Shown here one piece after another: positions 1-8,576 of a stretch of 64,000 bases of DNA. The DNA is from Micromonospora carbonacea. Its GTDB lineage: Bacteria; Actinomycetota; Actinomycetes; Mycobacteriales; Micromonosporaceae. The first letter of the stretch is position 1, and each line of letters opens with the position of its first letter. The position numbers and the translations under genes are program-made. The notes beneath the pieces were generated by a model, which worked only from the letters and a program-made list of their open reading frames with translations, searched no databases and was not told where the DNA came from. The stretch is from assembly GCF_014205165.1 (NCBI RefSeq), contig NZ_JACHMZ010000001.1, forward strand, positions 3,308,501 through 3,372,500. Direction: 5' to 3'.

Positions 1-433
1 CCGTGCCGATGCACGCGCCCACCACCGACAGCTTCCGCCGCAGCCGCCGCTTCACCACCGCGTTGACCTCCTTCGCCGACAACAGCGGGAAGTCACGCTC
101 CACCACCTGCACCGTCGACAGGTCCACCAGGTGGTTCACCCGCCCATACACCACGAAGAACGTGAACCCGTCACCGATCGGCTTGGCGTGCACCAGCATC
201 GCCGGATCCATGCCCATCCTGTTCGCCAGCTGCACCGCCGCGCCCTCGGCCCGCTTGTCGTGCGGCACCGGCAACGTGAACGACACCTGCACCATGCCGT
301 CACCCGTCGTGTCCCCGTACGGCCGCACGATGCTCTTCCCACCCGTGCCGCGCCGGCCGGACACGCCCTCGCTCTCCTCGCTCATGCTGCGCTGGCCGAC
401 GCGGCCCTCGCTCCGCTCGGTGCGCTCGCTCAT
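1..433 (-). CDS. kamE: Lysine 5,6-aminomutase beta subunit, N-terminal part (cut by window edge)
   Basis: This is the B12-binding partner of the alpha subunit encoded just upstream; together they move the 6-amino group of (beta-)lysine to C5. Reading from 433 gives about 144 residues containing the family-typical VRPYGDTTGDG and SFTLPVPHDKRAEGAA stretches and, near the break, AKEVNAVVKRRLRRK. The cobalamin-binding C-terminal half lies outside the window. Its ATG overlaps the kamD stop (ATGA), so translation is probably coupled. The first ~30 residues are an unusual Ser/Glu/Arg-rich extension with an internal repeat, so the native start may be internal (residue 17 is also Met). The identification is firm; the start is not. 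Confidence 0.85.
   Translation of the reverse strand, partial: MSERTERSEGRVGQRSMSEESEGVSGRRGTGGKSIVRPYGDTTGDGMVQVSFTLPVPHDKRAEGAAVQLANRMGMDPAMLVHAKPIGDGFTFFVVYGRVNHLVDLSTVQVVERDFPLLSAKEVNAVVKRRLRRKLSVVGACIGT
365..433 (-). repeat. Short GAGCGAG-rich repeat at the start of kamE
   Basis: The first codons of kamE contain two imperfect copies of ATGAGCGAG...GAGCGAGGGC (433-404 and 385-365), encoding MSERTERSEG and MSEESEG. Such Ser/Glu/Arg leader peptides have no counterpart in the conserved KamE core. They look like an intergenic repeat that has been absorbed into the reading frame. Confidence 0.45.
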
Positions 434-1989
434 GCCGACAGCTCCAGGATCTCCGTCGCCGGGTTGTAGTAGTCCCCCTCATGCCGCGCCACCCCGGAAA
501 GACCCTTCCCCCGGTCCGCCGGCCGCTTCATGATCCCGAACGTGCCCTCCGCGATCGCCGTCAACAACGACTGATCCCCGATCCGCTCCAACAGGTCCAC
601 CGCCTCACCCAGCACCCGGTTCGCCCGCTGCTGGATGAACCCACCCGACGCCGGCACGAAATCCTCGTGCAACCCACCCGCCGCACCCAACACGTACCGC
701 ACGTTCTGCAACGCGATGTCCCGGTCCGACAACCACGGCGTCACCACCGCCTCCGTCATCATCCCCACCAGCAGGATCCCCTGCCCCGTCATCGCACCCA
801 CCAGATTGAAGAACCCGTCCAACAGGTTCCCCCGGAACACGTCCCCCGTCATGTGCTTCGTCGGCGGCATCCACTTCAACGGCGCGTCCGGAAACAACTC
901 CCGCGCCAACAACGCGTGCGCCAACTCCAGACGCAACGACTCCGGCACATCCGGATTGATCTCGAACGCGTGCCCCAGCCCCAACTGCCAGTCCGCCAAA
1001 CCCGCCTCGTGCGCGAAGAACTCGTTCAACAACTGCGACACCGTCACCGTGTGCGCCTCGTCCACCGCGTCCGCAGTGGTCAGATAGTTGTCCTCACCCG
1101 TGTTGATGATGATCCCCGCCCGCGCGTGCACCTGCCGCGAAAACCGCTGGTCCACGAACGTCCGAATCGGATTGATGTCCCGGAACAAAATCCCGTACAT
1201 CGAATCGTTGAGCATCATGTCCAGCCGCTCCAGGCCCGCCAACGTCGCCATCTCCGGCATACACAGACCCGACGCGTAGTTCGTCAACCGCACGTACCGA
1301 CCCAACTCCCGCGACGACTCATCCAACGCCGCCCGCATCAACCGGAAGTTCTCCTGCGTCGCATACGTCCCCGCGAACCCCTCCCGCGTCGCCCCCTCCG
1401 GCACATAGTCCAACAACGACTGCCCCGTCGACCGGATCACCGCGATCACGTCCGCACCCGCCCGCGCCGCCGCCTGCGCCTGCGGAATGTCCTCGTAGAT
1501 GTCACCCGTCGCCACGATCAGATAGATCCACGGCCGCCGCGCCGGATCCCCGAACCGCCTCACCAGACGATCCCGCTCCGCCCGCCGCCGATCGATGCGC
1601 CGGATCCCCGCCGCCACCGCCCGCCGCGACCCCCGCCGCGCCGCCGACGCCGCCCGCCCCGACGGCACACCGAACCGCACCGACCCCGCCGCCGCCTTCT
1701 GCGCCAACAACGTCACATCCGACACGCCCTCCCGCGCCAACGCGTCGAACACCGGCACCGCCACCCCGTGCCCCAACCCCACGTCGGCGACCACCGCGTC
1801 CACCAGACGGTTCACCCACGGAATCCCGTCCGGATCAGCACCGGACACCCCCGCGAGCCGCAACACCGCCCGCTCCACCGACACCGTCGTGTGGCTACGC
1901 GCCAGATCCACCACCGGCTGCCCGGCCCGACGCGCCAACTCCCGCGCCCGCCCCACCAGCGCCGGATCCAACCCAAGCTTGCCCGTCAC
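430..1989 (-). CDS. kamD: Lysine 5,6-aminomutase alpha subunit
   Basis: This is the large subunit of the adenosylcobalamin- and PLP-dependent aminomutase that acts on D-lysine or L-beta-lysine. The 519-residue length is normal for the family. Conserved stretches include GKLGLDPALVGRARELA at the N terminus, YLIVATGDIYEDIPQ, TYATQENFRLMRAA, MLNDSMYGILFRDIN, the KWMPPTKHMTGD region and TEAVVTPWLSDRD. It starts with GTG overlapping the stop of the upstream amidohydrolase and ends in an ATGA overlap with kamE. It therefore sits in the middle of a tightly coupled operon. Its coding strand is richer in G-ending and relaxed codons (TTG, GGG, GAT) than most genes in the window. Confidence 0.95.
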   Translation of the reverse strand: MTGKLGLDPALVGRARELARRAGQPVVDLARSHTTVSVERAVLRLAGVSGADPDGIPWVNRLVDAVVADVGLGHGVAVPVFDALAREGVSDVTLLAQKAAAGSVRFGVPSGRAASAARRGSRRAVAAGIRRIDRRRAERDRLVRRFGDPARRPWIYLIVATGDIYEDIPQAQAAARAGADVIAVIRSTGQSLLDYVPEGATREGFAGTYATQENFRLMRAALDESSRELGRYVRLTNYASGLCMPEMATLAGLERLDMMLNDSMYGILFRDINPIRTFVDQRFSRQVHARAGIIINTGEDNYLTTADAVDEAHTVTVSQLLNEFFAHEAGLADWQLGLGHAFEINPDVPESLRLELAHALLARELFPDAPLKWMPPTKHMTGDVFRGNLLDGFFNLVGAMTGQGILLVGMMTEAVVTPWLSDRDIALQNVRYVLGAAGGLHEDFVPASGGFIQQRANRVLGEAVDLLERIGDQSLLTAIAEGTFGIMKRPADRGKGLSGVARHEGDYYNPATEILELSA

Positions 1990-3557
1990 GACACGCCTTC
2001 CTCGTAGATCACGTCACCCCGCAACACCGTCGCCCGACACACCGGCAACGGCGTCGGATCATCCGCACCCCGCAACTCCGGGTCCTCGGCCTGCAACACC
2101 GGCAACCCCCGGTCCACCCCCGCCGGGGTGTCCCACACCGCGAACGTCGCCGGCGCCCCCAACGCCAACACACCCTCGTTGTCCAGCTGCACCGCCCGCC
2201 ACCCACCCCGGGTGTGCGCCGCGAACGCCGCCCGCACACTCATCCGCTGCACCGGATTGTGATGCGCCGCCGCCGCCCGCACCGAACCCCACGGATCCAA
2301 CGGCGTCACCGGCGAATCAGACCCGAAAGCCAACGCCACCCCCACCGAATGCATCGCACCCATCGGATTCGACTCCAACGACCGCGACAACCCCAACCGC
2401 GCCTCATACATCCGACCCGCACCACCCCACAACCGGTCGAACGCCGGCTGCATCGACGCCACGATCCCGAACTCCACGAAACCCGCGATCGACCGCCGCC
2501 CCATCAACTCCGCGTGCTCCACCCGGTGCCGCCCCGCCCGCAACCGCTCCACCCCCACCCGCTCCGCCGCCCCCGCGAACCCCGCCAACACCGTCCCGAT
2601 CGCCGCATCACCGATCGCGTGGAACCCGCCCTGCACCCCGTGCGCCACACAATCCAACAAGTGGTCACGCACCTGCTCCGCCGTCACGTACCCGTGCCCA
2701 CACGCCCCCGGCTCCCCATCCAGGTACGCCGCCGACACGTGCGCCGTCCGCGACCCCAACGCACCGTCCGCGAACAGATCCCCACCCGCACCCACCGCAC
2801 CCAACTCCCGCGCCCGCGCCGCACCCAACAACTCACCCCAGTACCCGTACACCTCCGGCACACCCCGCCCGGACACCGCCAGCAACCCCGTGAAGTCCTC
2901 CTCGTCGGAGATCTCCGGACCGCCACACTCGTGCACCGCCGCGATCCCCAACGACGCCGCCTGCGCCAGGGCCCGCCGCTGCGCCGCCACCCGCTGCGCC
3001 CGCGTCACCGACCCGAACGCCGCCGCCCGCACCACGTGATGCGCGTCCCGCCGCAACCACCCCGACGCGTCGAACCCGGCCGCCGCCGCCACCTCGGGAC
3101 ACGCCGCCAGCAACGCCGCCGACACCAACGCCGAATGGATCGACGCCTGCGACAGGTACACCCGCCGCCCACCCGCCGCCCGACCCAACGCCACCGCATC
3201 CGGCAACCGCGGATCGTCCCACCCCGACTCGTCCCACCCGTGCCCCAACACCACCGCGTCACCCGGCAGACCCGCCGCGAACACCGACACCGCGTCCAAC
3301 AACTGCCCCCCCGACCCCACCGCCGACAGATCCAGCCCCGCCAACGCCAACCCCGTGTCCGTCGCATGCACGTGCGCGTCCACGAACGCCGGCGTCACCA
3401 ACGCCCCCGCCAGATCCACCACCCGATCCGCCGCCGGCGCCTCCGCATCCACCCCCAACCAGGCGATCCGCCCGTCACGCACCAACAACGCCGTCGCACG
3501 CGGATCCGCCGGACAGTGCAGCACACCACCGCGGTACAAGATCGAGGGACTAGTCAT
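1986..3557 (-). CDS. Amidohydrolase, YtcJ-like (Amidohydrolase_3)
   Basis: This is a metal-dependent hydrolase of the amidohydrolase superfamily, 523 residues. The N-terminal beta-sandwich leads into the metal-binding HxH (FVDAHVHATDTG). Later metal and active-site segments are visible as GGFHAIGDAAIG, RHRVEHAELM and ALAFGSDSPVTPLDP, which is the usual YtcJ order. The physiological substrate cannot be read from sequence. It lies between kdd (4-bp gap) and kamD (GTGA overlap), so it is certainly co-transcribed with the lysine aminomutase genes and may release or open an amide or lactam intermediate of that pathway; that role is inference. Codon use resembles kamD rather than the rest of the window. 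Confidence 0.85.
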   Translation of the reverse strand: MTSPSILYRGGVLHCPADPRATALLVRDGRIAWLGVDAEAPAADRVVDLAGALVTPAFVDAHVHATDTGLALAGLDLSAVGSGGQLLDAVSVFAAGLPGDAVVLGHGWDESGWDDPRLPDAVALGRAAGGRRVYLSQASIHSALVSAALLAACPEVAAAAGFDASGWLRRDAHHVVRAAAFGSVTRAQRVAAQRRALAQAASLGIAAVHECGGPEISDEEDFTGLLAVSGRGVPEVYGYWGELLGAARARELGAVGAGGDLFADGALGSRTAHVSAAYLDGEPGACGHGYVTAEQVRDHLLDCVAHGVQGGFHAIGDAAIGTVLAGFAGAAERVGVERLRAGRHRVEHAELMGRRSIAGFVEFGIVASMQPAFDRLWGGAGRMYEARLGLSRSLESNPMGAMHSVGVALAFGSDSPVTPLDPWGSVRAAAAHHNPVQRMSVRAAFAAHTRGGWRAVQLDNEGVLALGAPATFAVWDTPAGVDRGLPVLQAEDPELRGADDPTPLPVCRATVLRGDVIYEEGVS

Positions 3558-3561
3558 GACG

Positions 3562-4671
3562 TCAGTCTGCCGCCAACCGGGCCTCGAACAGGCCGCGCAC
3601 CCCAGGCTCCGACCGCAACAACCCCAACGCCAACTCCGCGTGCCCCGGCACGTACCCGTTGCCCACCAGCATCGTCACGTCCGCCGCCAACCCCTCCGCC
3701 CCCAACGCCGCCGCCGCGAAACTCGTCGCCATCGAGAAAAAGATCACCGTCCCGCCGTCCGCCGTCGCCAACACCGCCCCGTGCTCACAACCCGGCACGT
3801 CCACGCACACCACCGTCACGTCCGCCGGCACCCCCAACGCCGACGTCACCGCCGTCGACAACCCCACCGGATCCCGCGCATCCGCCAACGCCACCACATC
3901 GGCCAGCCCGGCCGCCGTCAGCGCGTCCCGCTCCGCCACCACCGGCACCACCCCGACCGTACGAGCCGCACCCGCCCGCCGCGCCGCAGCCAACGACAAC
4001 GACCCGCTCTTGCCCGCCCCACCGATCACCGCCACCGACACCGGACGCGGATCACCCGCCCGCTCCCGCCGCGCCACCTGATCGGCCACCACCCGCGCCG
4101 TCAACGCCGGCGCCCCGCACACGTCCAACACGGCGAGGGACAACTCCGGGTGCAGATCCGCCGGCAACACCGCCGCGATCGACCGCGCGAACAGGATCGC
4201 CCACCCGTCACACGGCACCTGCTCGCTGCGCCCGTCCCAGCGGGCCAACCCGTCGGTGATCGTCAACGGGGTCAACGTCAGCGACACCAACGTCGCCACC
4301 CGGTCACCCACCCGCAGCCCCAGCGGCGACCGCCGGCCCGCCTCCTCCACGGTGCCGATCAGCATCCCGCCCGACCCCGTCACCGGGTTCTGCATCTTCC
4401 CCCGCGTCGCGACGATCTCCAGCACCTCGGCGCGGACCTTCCCCCCGTCCCCGCCGTGCTTCTGCCACAACTGCCGGAAACTCGCCGCGTCCAGGTTCAA
4501 CCGCTCCACCCGGATCCGCACCTCGTTCGGCGCTATCGGCGCACTGGCGTCCAACCGCCACGCCGCCTGCGGCAGCACCCCCGCCGGTTCGACAACACGG
4601 TGCAGACCCACCGGTGACGTCACGCCGACCTCCCCTGTCCAGCCGCCCGAAGCCCCGCGCAGGACTCGCAT
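3562..4671 (-). CDS. kdd: L-erythro-3,5-diaminohexanoate dehydrogenase
   Basis: This is an NAD(P)-dependent dehydrogenase that oxidises 3,5-diaminohexanoate, the product of the 5,6-aminomutase, to 5-amino-3-oxohexanoate. The protein is up to 369 residues. It shows a quinone-reductase/alcohol-dehydrogenase-like core with LRVGDRVATLVSLTLTPL and a Rossmann dinucleotide loop VAVIGGAGKSGSLSLAAARRAGA. The C-terminal FFSMATSFAAAALGAEG segment is characteristic of Kdd. A GTG at codon 17 (VTSPVGLHRVVEP) is a plausible alternative start. It is the first gene of the operon and is divergent from kamA, so the consecutive enzymes of one pathway share one intergenic region. Confidence 0.9.
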   Translation of the reverse strand: MRVLRGASGGWTGEVGVTSPVGLHRVVEPAGVLPQAAWRLDASAPIAPNEVRIRVERLNLDAASFRQLWQKHGGDGGKVRAEVLEIVATRGKMQNPVTGSGGMLIGTVEEAGRRSPLGLRVGDRVATLVSLTLTPLTITDGLARWDGRSEQVPCDGWAILFARSIAAVLPADLHPELSLAVLDVCGAPALTARVVADQVARRERAGDPRPVSVAVIGGAGKSGSLSLAAARRAGAARTVGVVPVVAERDALTAAGLADVVALADARDPVGLSTAVTSALGVPADVTVVCVDVPGCEHGAVLATADGGTVIFFSMATSFAAAALGAEGLAADVTMLVGNGYVPGHAELALGLLRSEPGVRGLFEARLAAD

Positions 4672-4766
4672 CGCGGGAAAACTTACGGCAGACTAATTTC
4701 TTCGCCGGATATTTTCCAGTAGCCTACGGGCCGCCGATCATCCGCACCATGCACCGAGGAGGGGCC
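4672..4766. promoter_or_regulatory. Divergent promoter region between kdd and kamA
   Basis: This 95-bp intergenic segment must hold promoters for the minus-strand kdd operon and for kamA. It is locally AT-richer (around TTACGGCAGACTAATTTC and GGATATTTTCC) than its surroundings. A strong GAGGAGGGG ribosome-binding site at about 4756-4764 decides the GTG start of kamA at 4767. Confidence 0.55.
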
Positions 4767-6173
4767 GTGACCCAGACCCAACCGGCTGAGACCATCCCTC
4801 AGCCCCGTCACGCCCCGGTCGCCGCACCGACCGCCGGGCAGCCCTACGAATACCGCCGCCGCCCCCTGGTCGAACCCGACTGGACCCGCTTCCCCGGCTG
4901 GCGTCACGTCACCCGCGAACAGTGGGAAAGCGCCCAGTGGCAGCGCGTCAACTGCGTCAAGAACATCAAGCAGCTGCACGCCGTCCTCGGCGACACCGTC
5001 GACGAGTCCTTCTACGCCGACCTGGAAGCCGACCAGCAGGCCCTGGCCACCATGTCCATGCTCGTGCCACCCCAGATGATCAACACCATGGTGCCGCACG
5101 CGCCGCTCACCACCGCCGCGCTCCTCGCCGACCCCATCCGGCGCTACATGATCCCCGTCGCCTCCGACCGGCGCACCGACTGGCCCTCCCACCCCTACGC
5201 CAGCCGCGACTCCCTCCACGAGCACGACATGTGGGTCGCCGAGGGCCTCACCCACCGCTACCCGACCAAGGTCCTCGCCGAGCTGCTCTCCACCTGCCCC
5301 CAGTACTGCGGGCACTGCACCCGGATGGACCTCGTCGGCAACTCCACCCCCGCCGTCGACAAGCTCAAGCTCACCCTCAAGCCCGTCGACCGCTACGACG
5401 CCCACATCACCTACCTCAAGGCCCACCCCGGCGTACGCGACGTGGTCGTCTCCGGCGGCGACGTGGCCAACGTCCCGTGGCGCAACCTCGAGTCGTACCT
5501 GATGCGGCTGCTGGAGATCGAAACCATCCGCGACATCCGCCTCGCCACCAAGGCCCTCATGGGCCTGCCCCAGCACTGGCTCCAGCCCGACGTCGTCGAG
5601 GGCCTGGAACGCGTCGCCCGCACCGCCGCCCGCCGCGGCGTCAACCTGGCCATCCACACCCACGTCAACCACGCCCAGTCGCTCACCCCGCTGGTCGCGA
5701 AGGCCGCCCAGACCGCCCTCGACGTCGGCGTACGCGACGTACGCAACCAGGGCGTCCTCATGCGCGGCGTCAACGCCACCGCCCCCGACCTGCTCGACCT
5801 CTGCTTCGCGCTCCAGGGCGAGGCGGGCATCCTGCCCTACTACTTCTACATGTGCGACATGATCCCCAACGCGGAGCACTGGCGGGTCCCGGTCTGGCAC
5901 GCCCAGCAGCTCCAGCACGACATCATGGGCTACCTCCCCGGCTACGCCACCCCGCGGATCGTCTGCGACGTGCCGTTCGTCGGCAAGCGGTGGGTGCACA
6001 TGCTCACCGACTACGACCGCGAGCGCGGCATCTCCTACTGGACGAAGAACTACCGCACCTCCATCGAGTCGGCCGACCTGGAGGCGCTCAACAAGCGCTA
6101 CGCCTACTACGACCCGATCGACACCCTGCCCGCCGCCGGCCAGCAGTGGTGGCACGACCACCGCGACGACTGA
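4767..6173 (+). CDS. kamA: Lysine 2,3-aminomutase (radical SAM)
   Basis: This enzyme converts L-lysine to L-beta-lysine with a 4Fe-4S cluster, SAM and PLP. The radical-SAM CxxxCxxC motif is CPQYCGHC (Cys177, 181, 184). Downstream are the SGGDVAN glycine-rich segment, family-typical THVNHAQSLTP and RNQGVLMRGVN, and the C-terminal YYFYMCDMIPNAEHWR motif. The frame is open upstream to 4614, but the GTG at 4767 is preceded by GAGGAGGGG and gives 468 residues, near the family length. It is followed by a perfect hairpin terminator. With kdd and kamDE opposite, it supplies the first step of the beta-lysine route. KamA can also feed beta-lysine antibiotics or osmolytes, but the neighbours favour catabolism. 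Confidence 0.95.
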   Translation: MTQTQPAETIPQPRHAPVAAPTAGQPYEYRRRPLVEPDWTRFPGWRHVTREQWESAQWQRVNCVKNIKQLHAVLGDTVDESFYADLEADQQALATMSMLVPPQMINTMVPHAPLTTAALLADPIRRYMIPVASDRRTDWPSHPYASRDSLHEHDMWVAEGLTHRYPTKVLAELLSTCPQYCGHCTRMDLVGNSTPAVDKLKLTLKPVDRYDAHITYLKAHPGVRDVVVSGGDVANVPWRNLESYLMRLLEIETIRDIRLATKALMGLPQHWLQPDVVEGLERVARTAARRGVNLAIHTHVNHAQSLTPLVAKAAQTALDVGVRDVRNQGVLMRGVNATAPDLLDLCFALQGEAGILPYYFYMCDMIPNAEHWRVPVWHAQQLQHDIMGYLPGYATPRIVCDVPFVGKRWVHMLTDYDRERGISYWTKNYRTSIESADLEALNKRYAYYDPIDTLPAAGQQWWHDHRDD

Positions 6174-6190
6174 CCGGCACCCGCTCGACC

Positions 6191-6226
6191 GCATGGGCCC
6201 CGGCGGATGCCGGGGCCCATGCTTTT
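6191..6226 (+). terminator. Hairpin terminator after kamA
   Basis: A perfect 14-bp stem (GCATGGGCCCCGGC and its complement) with a GGAT loop is followed by TTTT. It lies 18 bp after the kamA stop and would also stop leftward transcription from the CPBP gene. Confidence 0.8.
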
Positions 6227-6255
6227 CGGTTCTGGCGTGGCGGGTCACGCCCCGT

Positions 6256-6292
6256 AGCGCATCCTAGGATACTAGGGTCAGAGGTTCGGATC
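6256..6292. repeat. tRNA-3'-half-like degenerate element
   Basis: The stretch AGCGCATCCTAGGATACTAGGG followed by GAGGTTCGGATCC resembles the anticodon arm and T-arm of a tRNA. The putative anticodon loop has collapsed to 4 nt, so it is not a functional tRNA. The core AGCGCATCCTAGGA..CTAGG recurs at 8879-8899. It overlaps the end of the CPBP reading frame. Confidence 0.4.
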
Positions 6293-7135
6293 CGGCCCGA
6301 CGCCTTCCGGCGAGCAACGGCCACGGCGCGCCGCGGCGGGCGGCACGCCAGGCCATGACCAGCAGGGCCACCGCCCACAGCATGACCACGGCGGTGGAGA
6401 CGGCGGCGACGGTTCCCGACGCGGCGGCCGATGCCGAGGACAGGTTGTAGGCCACATGCCAGCAGGCCGCGGCGGCGACGCCCCCGCCGGCGGCGTTGTA
6501 GACGAAGGCCAGGACCACCGCGCCGGCGACCATGCCGAGGAAGAAGCCGGGCAGCACGGCGGGGCGGAAGCCACGGAAGGTGGCCAGGATGACGAACAAC
6601 GGCGCGTGCCAGACCGCCCACCCGACGGCGGTGAGCAGCGCCGCCCGGACCGGCCCGTGGCGGGCCTGGAGCTGCTCCTGGGCGAAGCCGCGCCAACCGC
6701 CCTCCTCCCCAGGCCGTTGAGCACCACCAGACCCAGGAGCATCGGCAGCGCCGCCGACGGCAACCCGCTGATCACGAACAGGTCCCGCCACGGCGGGACC
6801 GGCTGACCGGCCAGGGCGACGGCGGCCAGCCCGACGGCCAGCATGGCCAACGGACTGACGGCCAGCAGCGCCGTGCGCCAGCCGCCGCGCCAGCGCCACA
6901 GCCGCCCGACGTACCCGGCCACCGCCGCCCGGCCACCGGTCACGGCGGTGACCGTCACCGCCGCCAGCAGCGGCCCGAGCAGGCCGGGCATGTGGGTGGG
7001 CCACGGATCGCCGCCGCGCACCACACCCCCGGCGACCGCGATCGGCACCCACCAACCCCACGACAGCACGTAGGCCAGGGCGAAGAACGACGCCACCGGC
7101 CAACGCCGCACCAACCCACGCAGCTTGACGACCAT
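6264..7135 (-). pseudogene. CPBP-family intramembrane metalloprotease, frameshifted
   Basis: The N-terminal part, starting at ATG 7135 (MVVKLRGLVRRWP), encodes several membrane segments (FFALAYVLSWGWW; ALLAVSPLAMLAVGLAAVALA; LPMLLGLVVLNGLG). It then leaves frame. The continuation in another frame carries the CPBP catalytic signature EEGGWRGF, then WAVWHAPLF and a C-terminal NAAGGGVAAAACWHVAYN. The two halves join exactly if one G is restored in the G run at 6707-6710 (coding strand CTGGGGAGGAGG). CPBP proteins are type-II-CAAX-like membrane proteases or immunity proteins. Either this is a real one-base deletion or a sequence error; a -1 slip at GGG would also restore the protein. The C terminus runs into the tRNA-like element. 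Confidence 0.75.
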
Positions 7136-7256
7136 GCCCCGAGTGCAGCAGCGGCCGGCCGCCCCCGGACAGGGCCGGAAGACCGCGACAGACCGGCCGA
7201 CAGCCCGTGTCCGACCCGGACCCGAGCGCCTCCGGACGGGCCCGCGCCGCGGGAAA

Positions 7257-7284
7257 CCTTCAACCCCAGCCGATTGATTGAAGG
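7257..7284. promoter_or_regulatory. Inverted repeat in divergent intergenic region
   Basis: CCTTCAA (7257-7263) and TTGAAGG (7278-7284) form a perfect 7-bp inverted repeat with a 14-bp gap. It lies between the divergent CPBP gene and the amidase gene. It is a possible operator; no factor can be named. Confidence 0.3.
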
Positions 7285-7374
7285 GTATCGACATCGACAG
7301 GCGCGACCGGATAGCGTGCCGTCATCCCTGACCACCGACCGGGCGGACCACCGTCCGCCGCTGTGAGGAGTGCC

Positions 7375-8492
7375 GTGGCCACGTCACCCGTCGCCCGCCT
7401 GCGCCGCCGAGGGCTCCTCGGCTTCCCCGCCCTCGTCGCCGCCGCGCTCACCGTCGCCCTGCGCCCCGCGCCCGCCCGGGCCGAGGCCCGCGCCGAATGC
7501 CTCGCCGACCTGATCGAGCGGTCCTGATGGCCACCGTCGGCTGGCTCGCCGACGTCCTGCGCGCCGCCGGCGTCCAGGTCGTCGAGGAGGGTGACTGGCG
7601 CAACCGGATGCGCCCCGGCGACTTCGACCCCATCGGCGTGCTGTGGCACCACACCGCCTCCACCTCCAGCGCCACCAACCCCCACCCCGCCCTGGGCATC
7701 TGCATCAACGGCCGCTCCGACCTGCCCGGGCCCCTCTGCCAGGCCCTCGTCGACTACCACGGCGTGTTCCACCTCATCTCCGCCGGCCGCGCCAACCACG
7801 CCGGCGCCAGCGGCGGCAGCGGACCCATCCCCGCCGGCGACGGCAACACCCTCATGATCGGCTGGGAGATCGACTACAACGGCGTCAGCCAGGAGATGAC
7901 CCCCGCCCAGTACGAGGCGTCGCTGCGCGCCACCGTCGCCGTGCTCACCCGCCTCGGCCGGGACGCCAGCTATGCCCGGGGCCACCGCGAAACCAGCACC
8001 ACCGGCAAGATCGACCCGTCCTTCATCGACCTGGACGTCATGCGCGCCGACGTCGCCGCCCGGATGAACGGCGGCACCGCCTGGAGCGCCGTCGTCGACA
8101 ACGCCACCTCCGGCCGCTTCACCGCCAGCGCCAACTGGCGCGTCTCCACCTACTCCGGGCAGCGCTACGGCGCCGACTACCGCTACGCCGACCCCGTCGC
8201 GGCCAGCGACGTCGCCTGGTACCGGGTCAACGTCCCGGCCACCGGCACCTACCGCGTCGACGCCTGGTGGCCGGCCAACGCCGGATACAACAGCGCCACC
8301 CCGTACCTCGTCGCCACCACCACCGGCAACAAGACCGTGTACGTCGACCAGCGCGCCACCGGCGGCCAGTGGCGCGCCCTCGGCACGTTCGCCCTCCCCG
8401 CCGGCGACGCCAACCGGGTCGGCGTGAGCCGGTGGACCACCGGCGCCGGCCTCGTCATCGCCGACGCGATCCGCGTCACCCGGGTCTCCTAG
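7375..8492 (+). CDS. Tat-exported N-acetylmuramoyl-L-alanine amidase with golvesin-like C-terminal domain (apparent frameshift)
   Basis: GTG 7375 follows GAGGAG and encodes a signal peptide (RLRRRGLLGFPALVAAALTV...ARAEA) but hits TGA at 7525. The mature enzyme continues in another frame from ATG 7527, where TGATG overlaps the stop. It contains a peptidoglycan-amidase/PGRP-like fold (GVLWHHTAS, LIGWEID-like GWEIDYNG, ARGHRETS). A beta-rich golvesin C-terminal-like domain follows (VVDNATSGRFTAS...IADAIRVTRVS). Adding one G at 7520-7521 would fuse the parts as LIERVLMATVGWLADVLR, which reads naturally. I therefore favour a one-base deletion or sequence error over translational coupling. The role is cell-wall hydrolysis outside the membrane. 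Confidence 0.7.
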
Positions 8493-8534
8493 CCCGCCCT
8501 CTCCCCCGGCCGGACGCGGGGACGACACGACGAC

Positions 8535-8566
8535 GGCGGCCCCGGAGGCAGTCCTCCGGGGCCGCC
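8535..8566. terminator. Bidirectional hairpin between amidase and csbD
   Basis: A perfect 14-bp stem (GGCGGCCCCGGAGG) with a CAGT loop lies between two convergent genes and can serve both. Confidence 0.75.
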
Positions 8567-8576
8567 GCGCGGTCGG

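Noticed and set aside
6241..6300. Possible functional tRNA near 6256-6292
   Set aside because: The T-arm-like sequence is present but the anticodon loop is only 4 nt, and there is no complete acceptor stem or D-arm.
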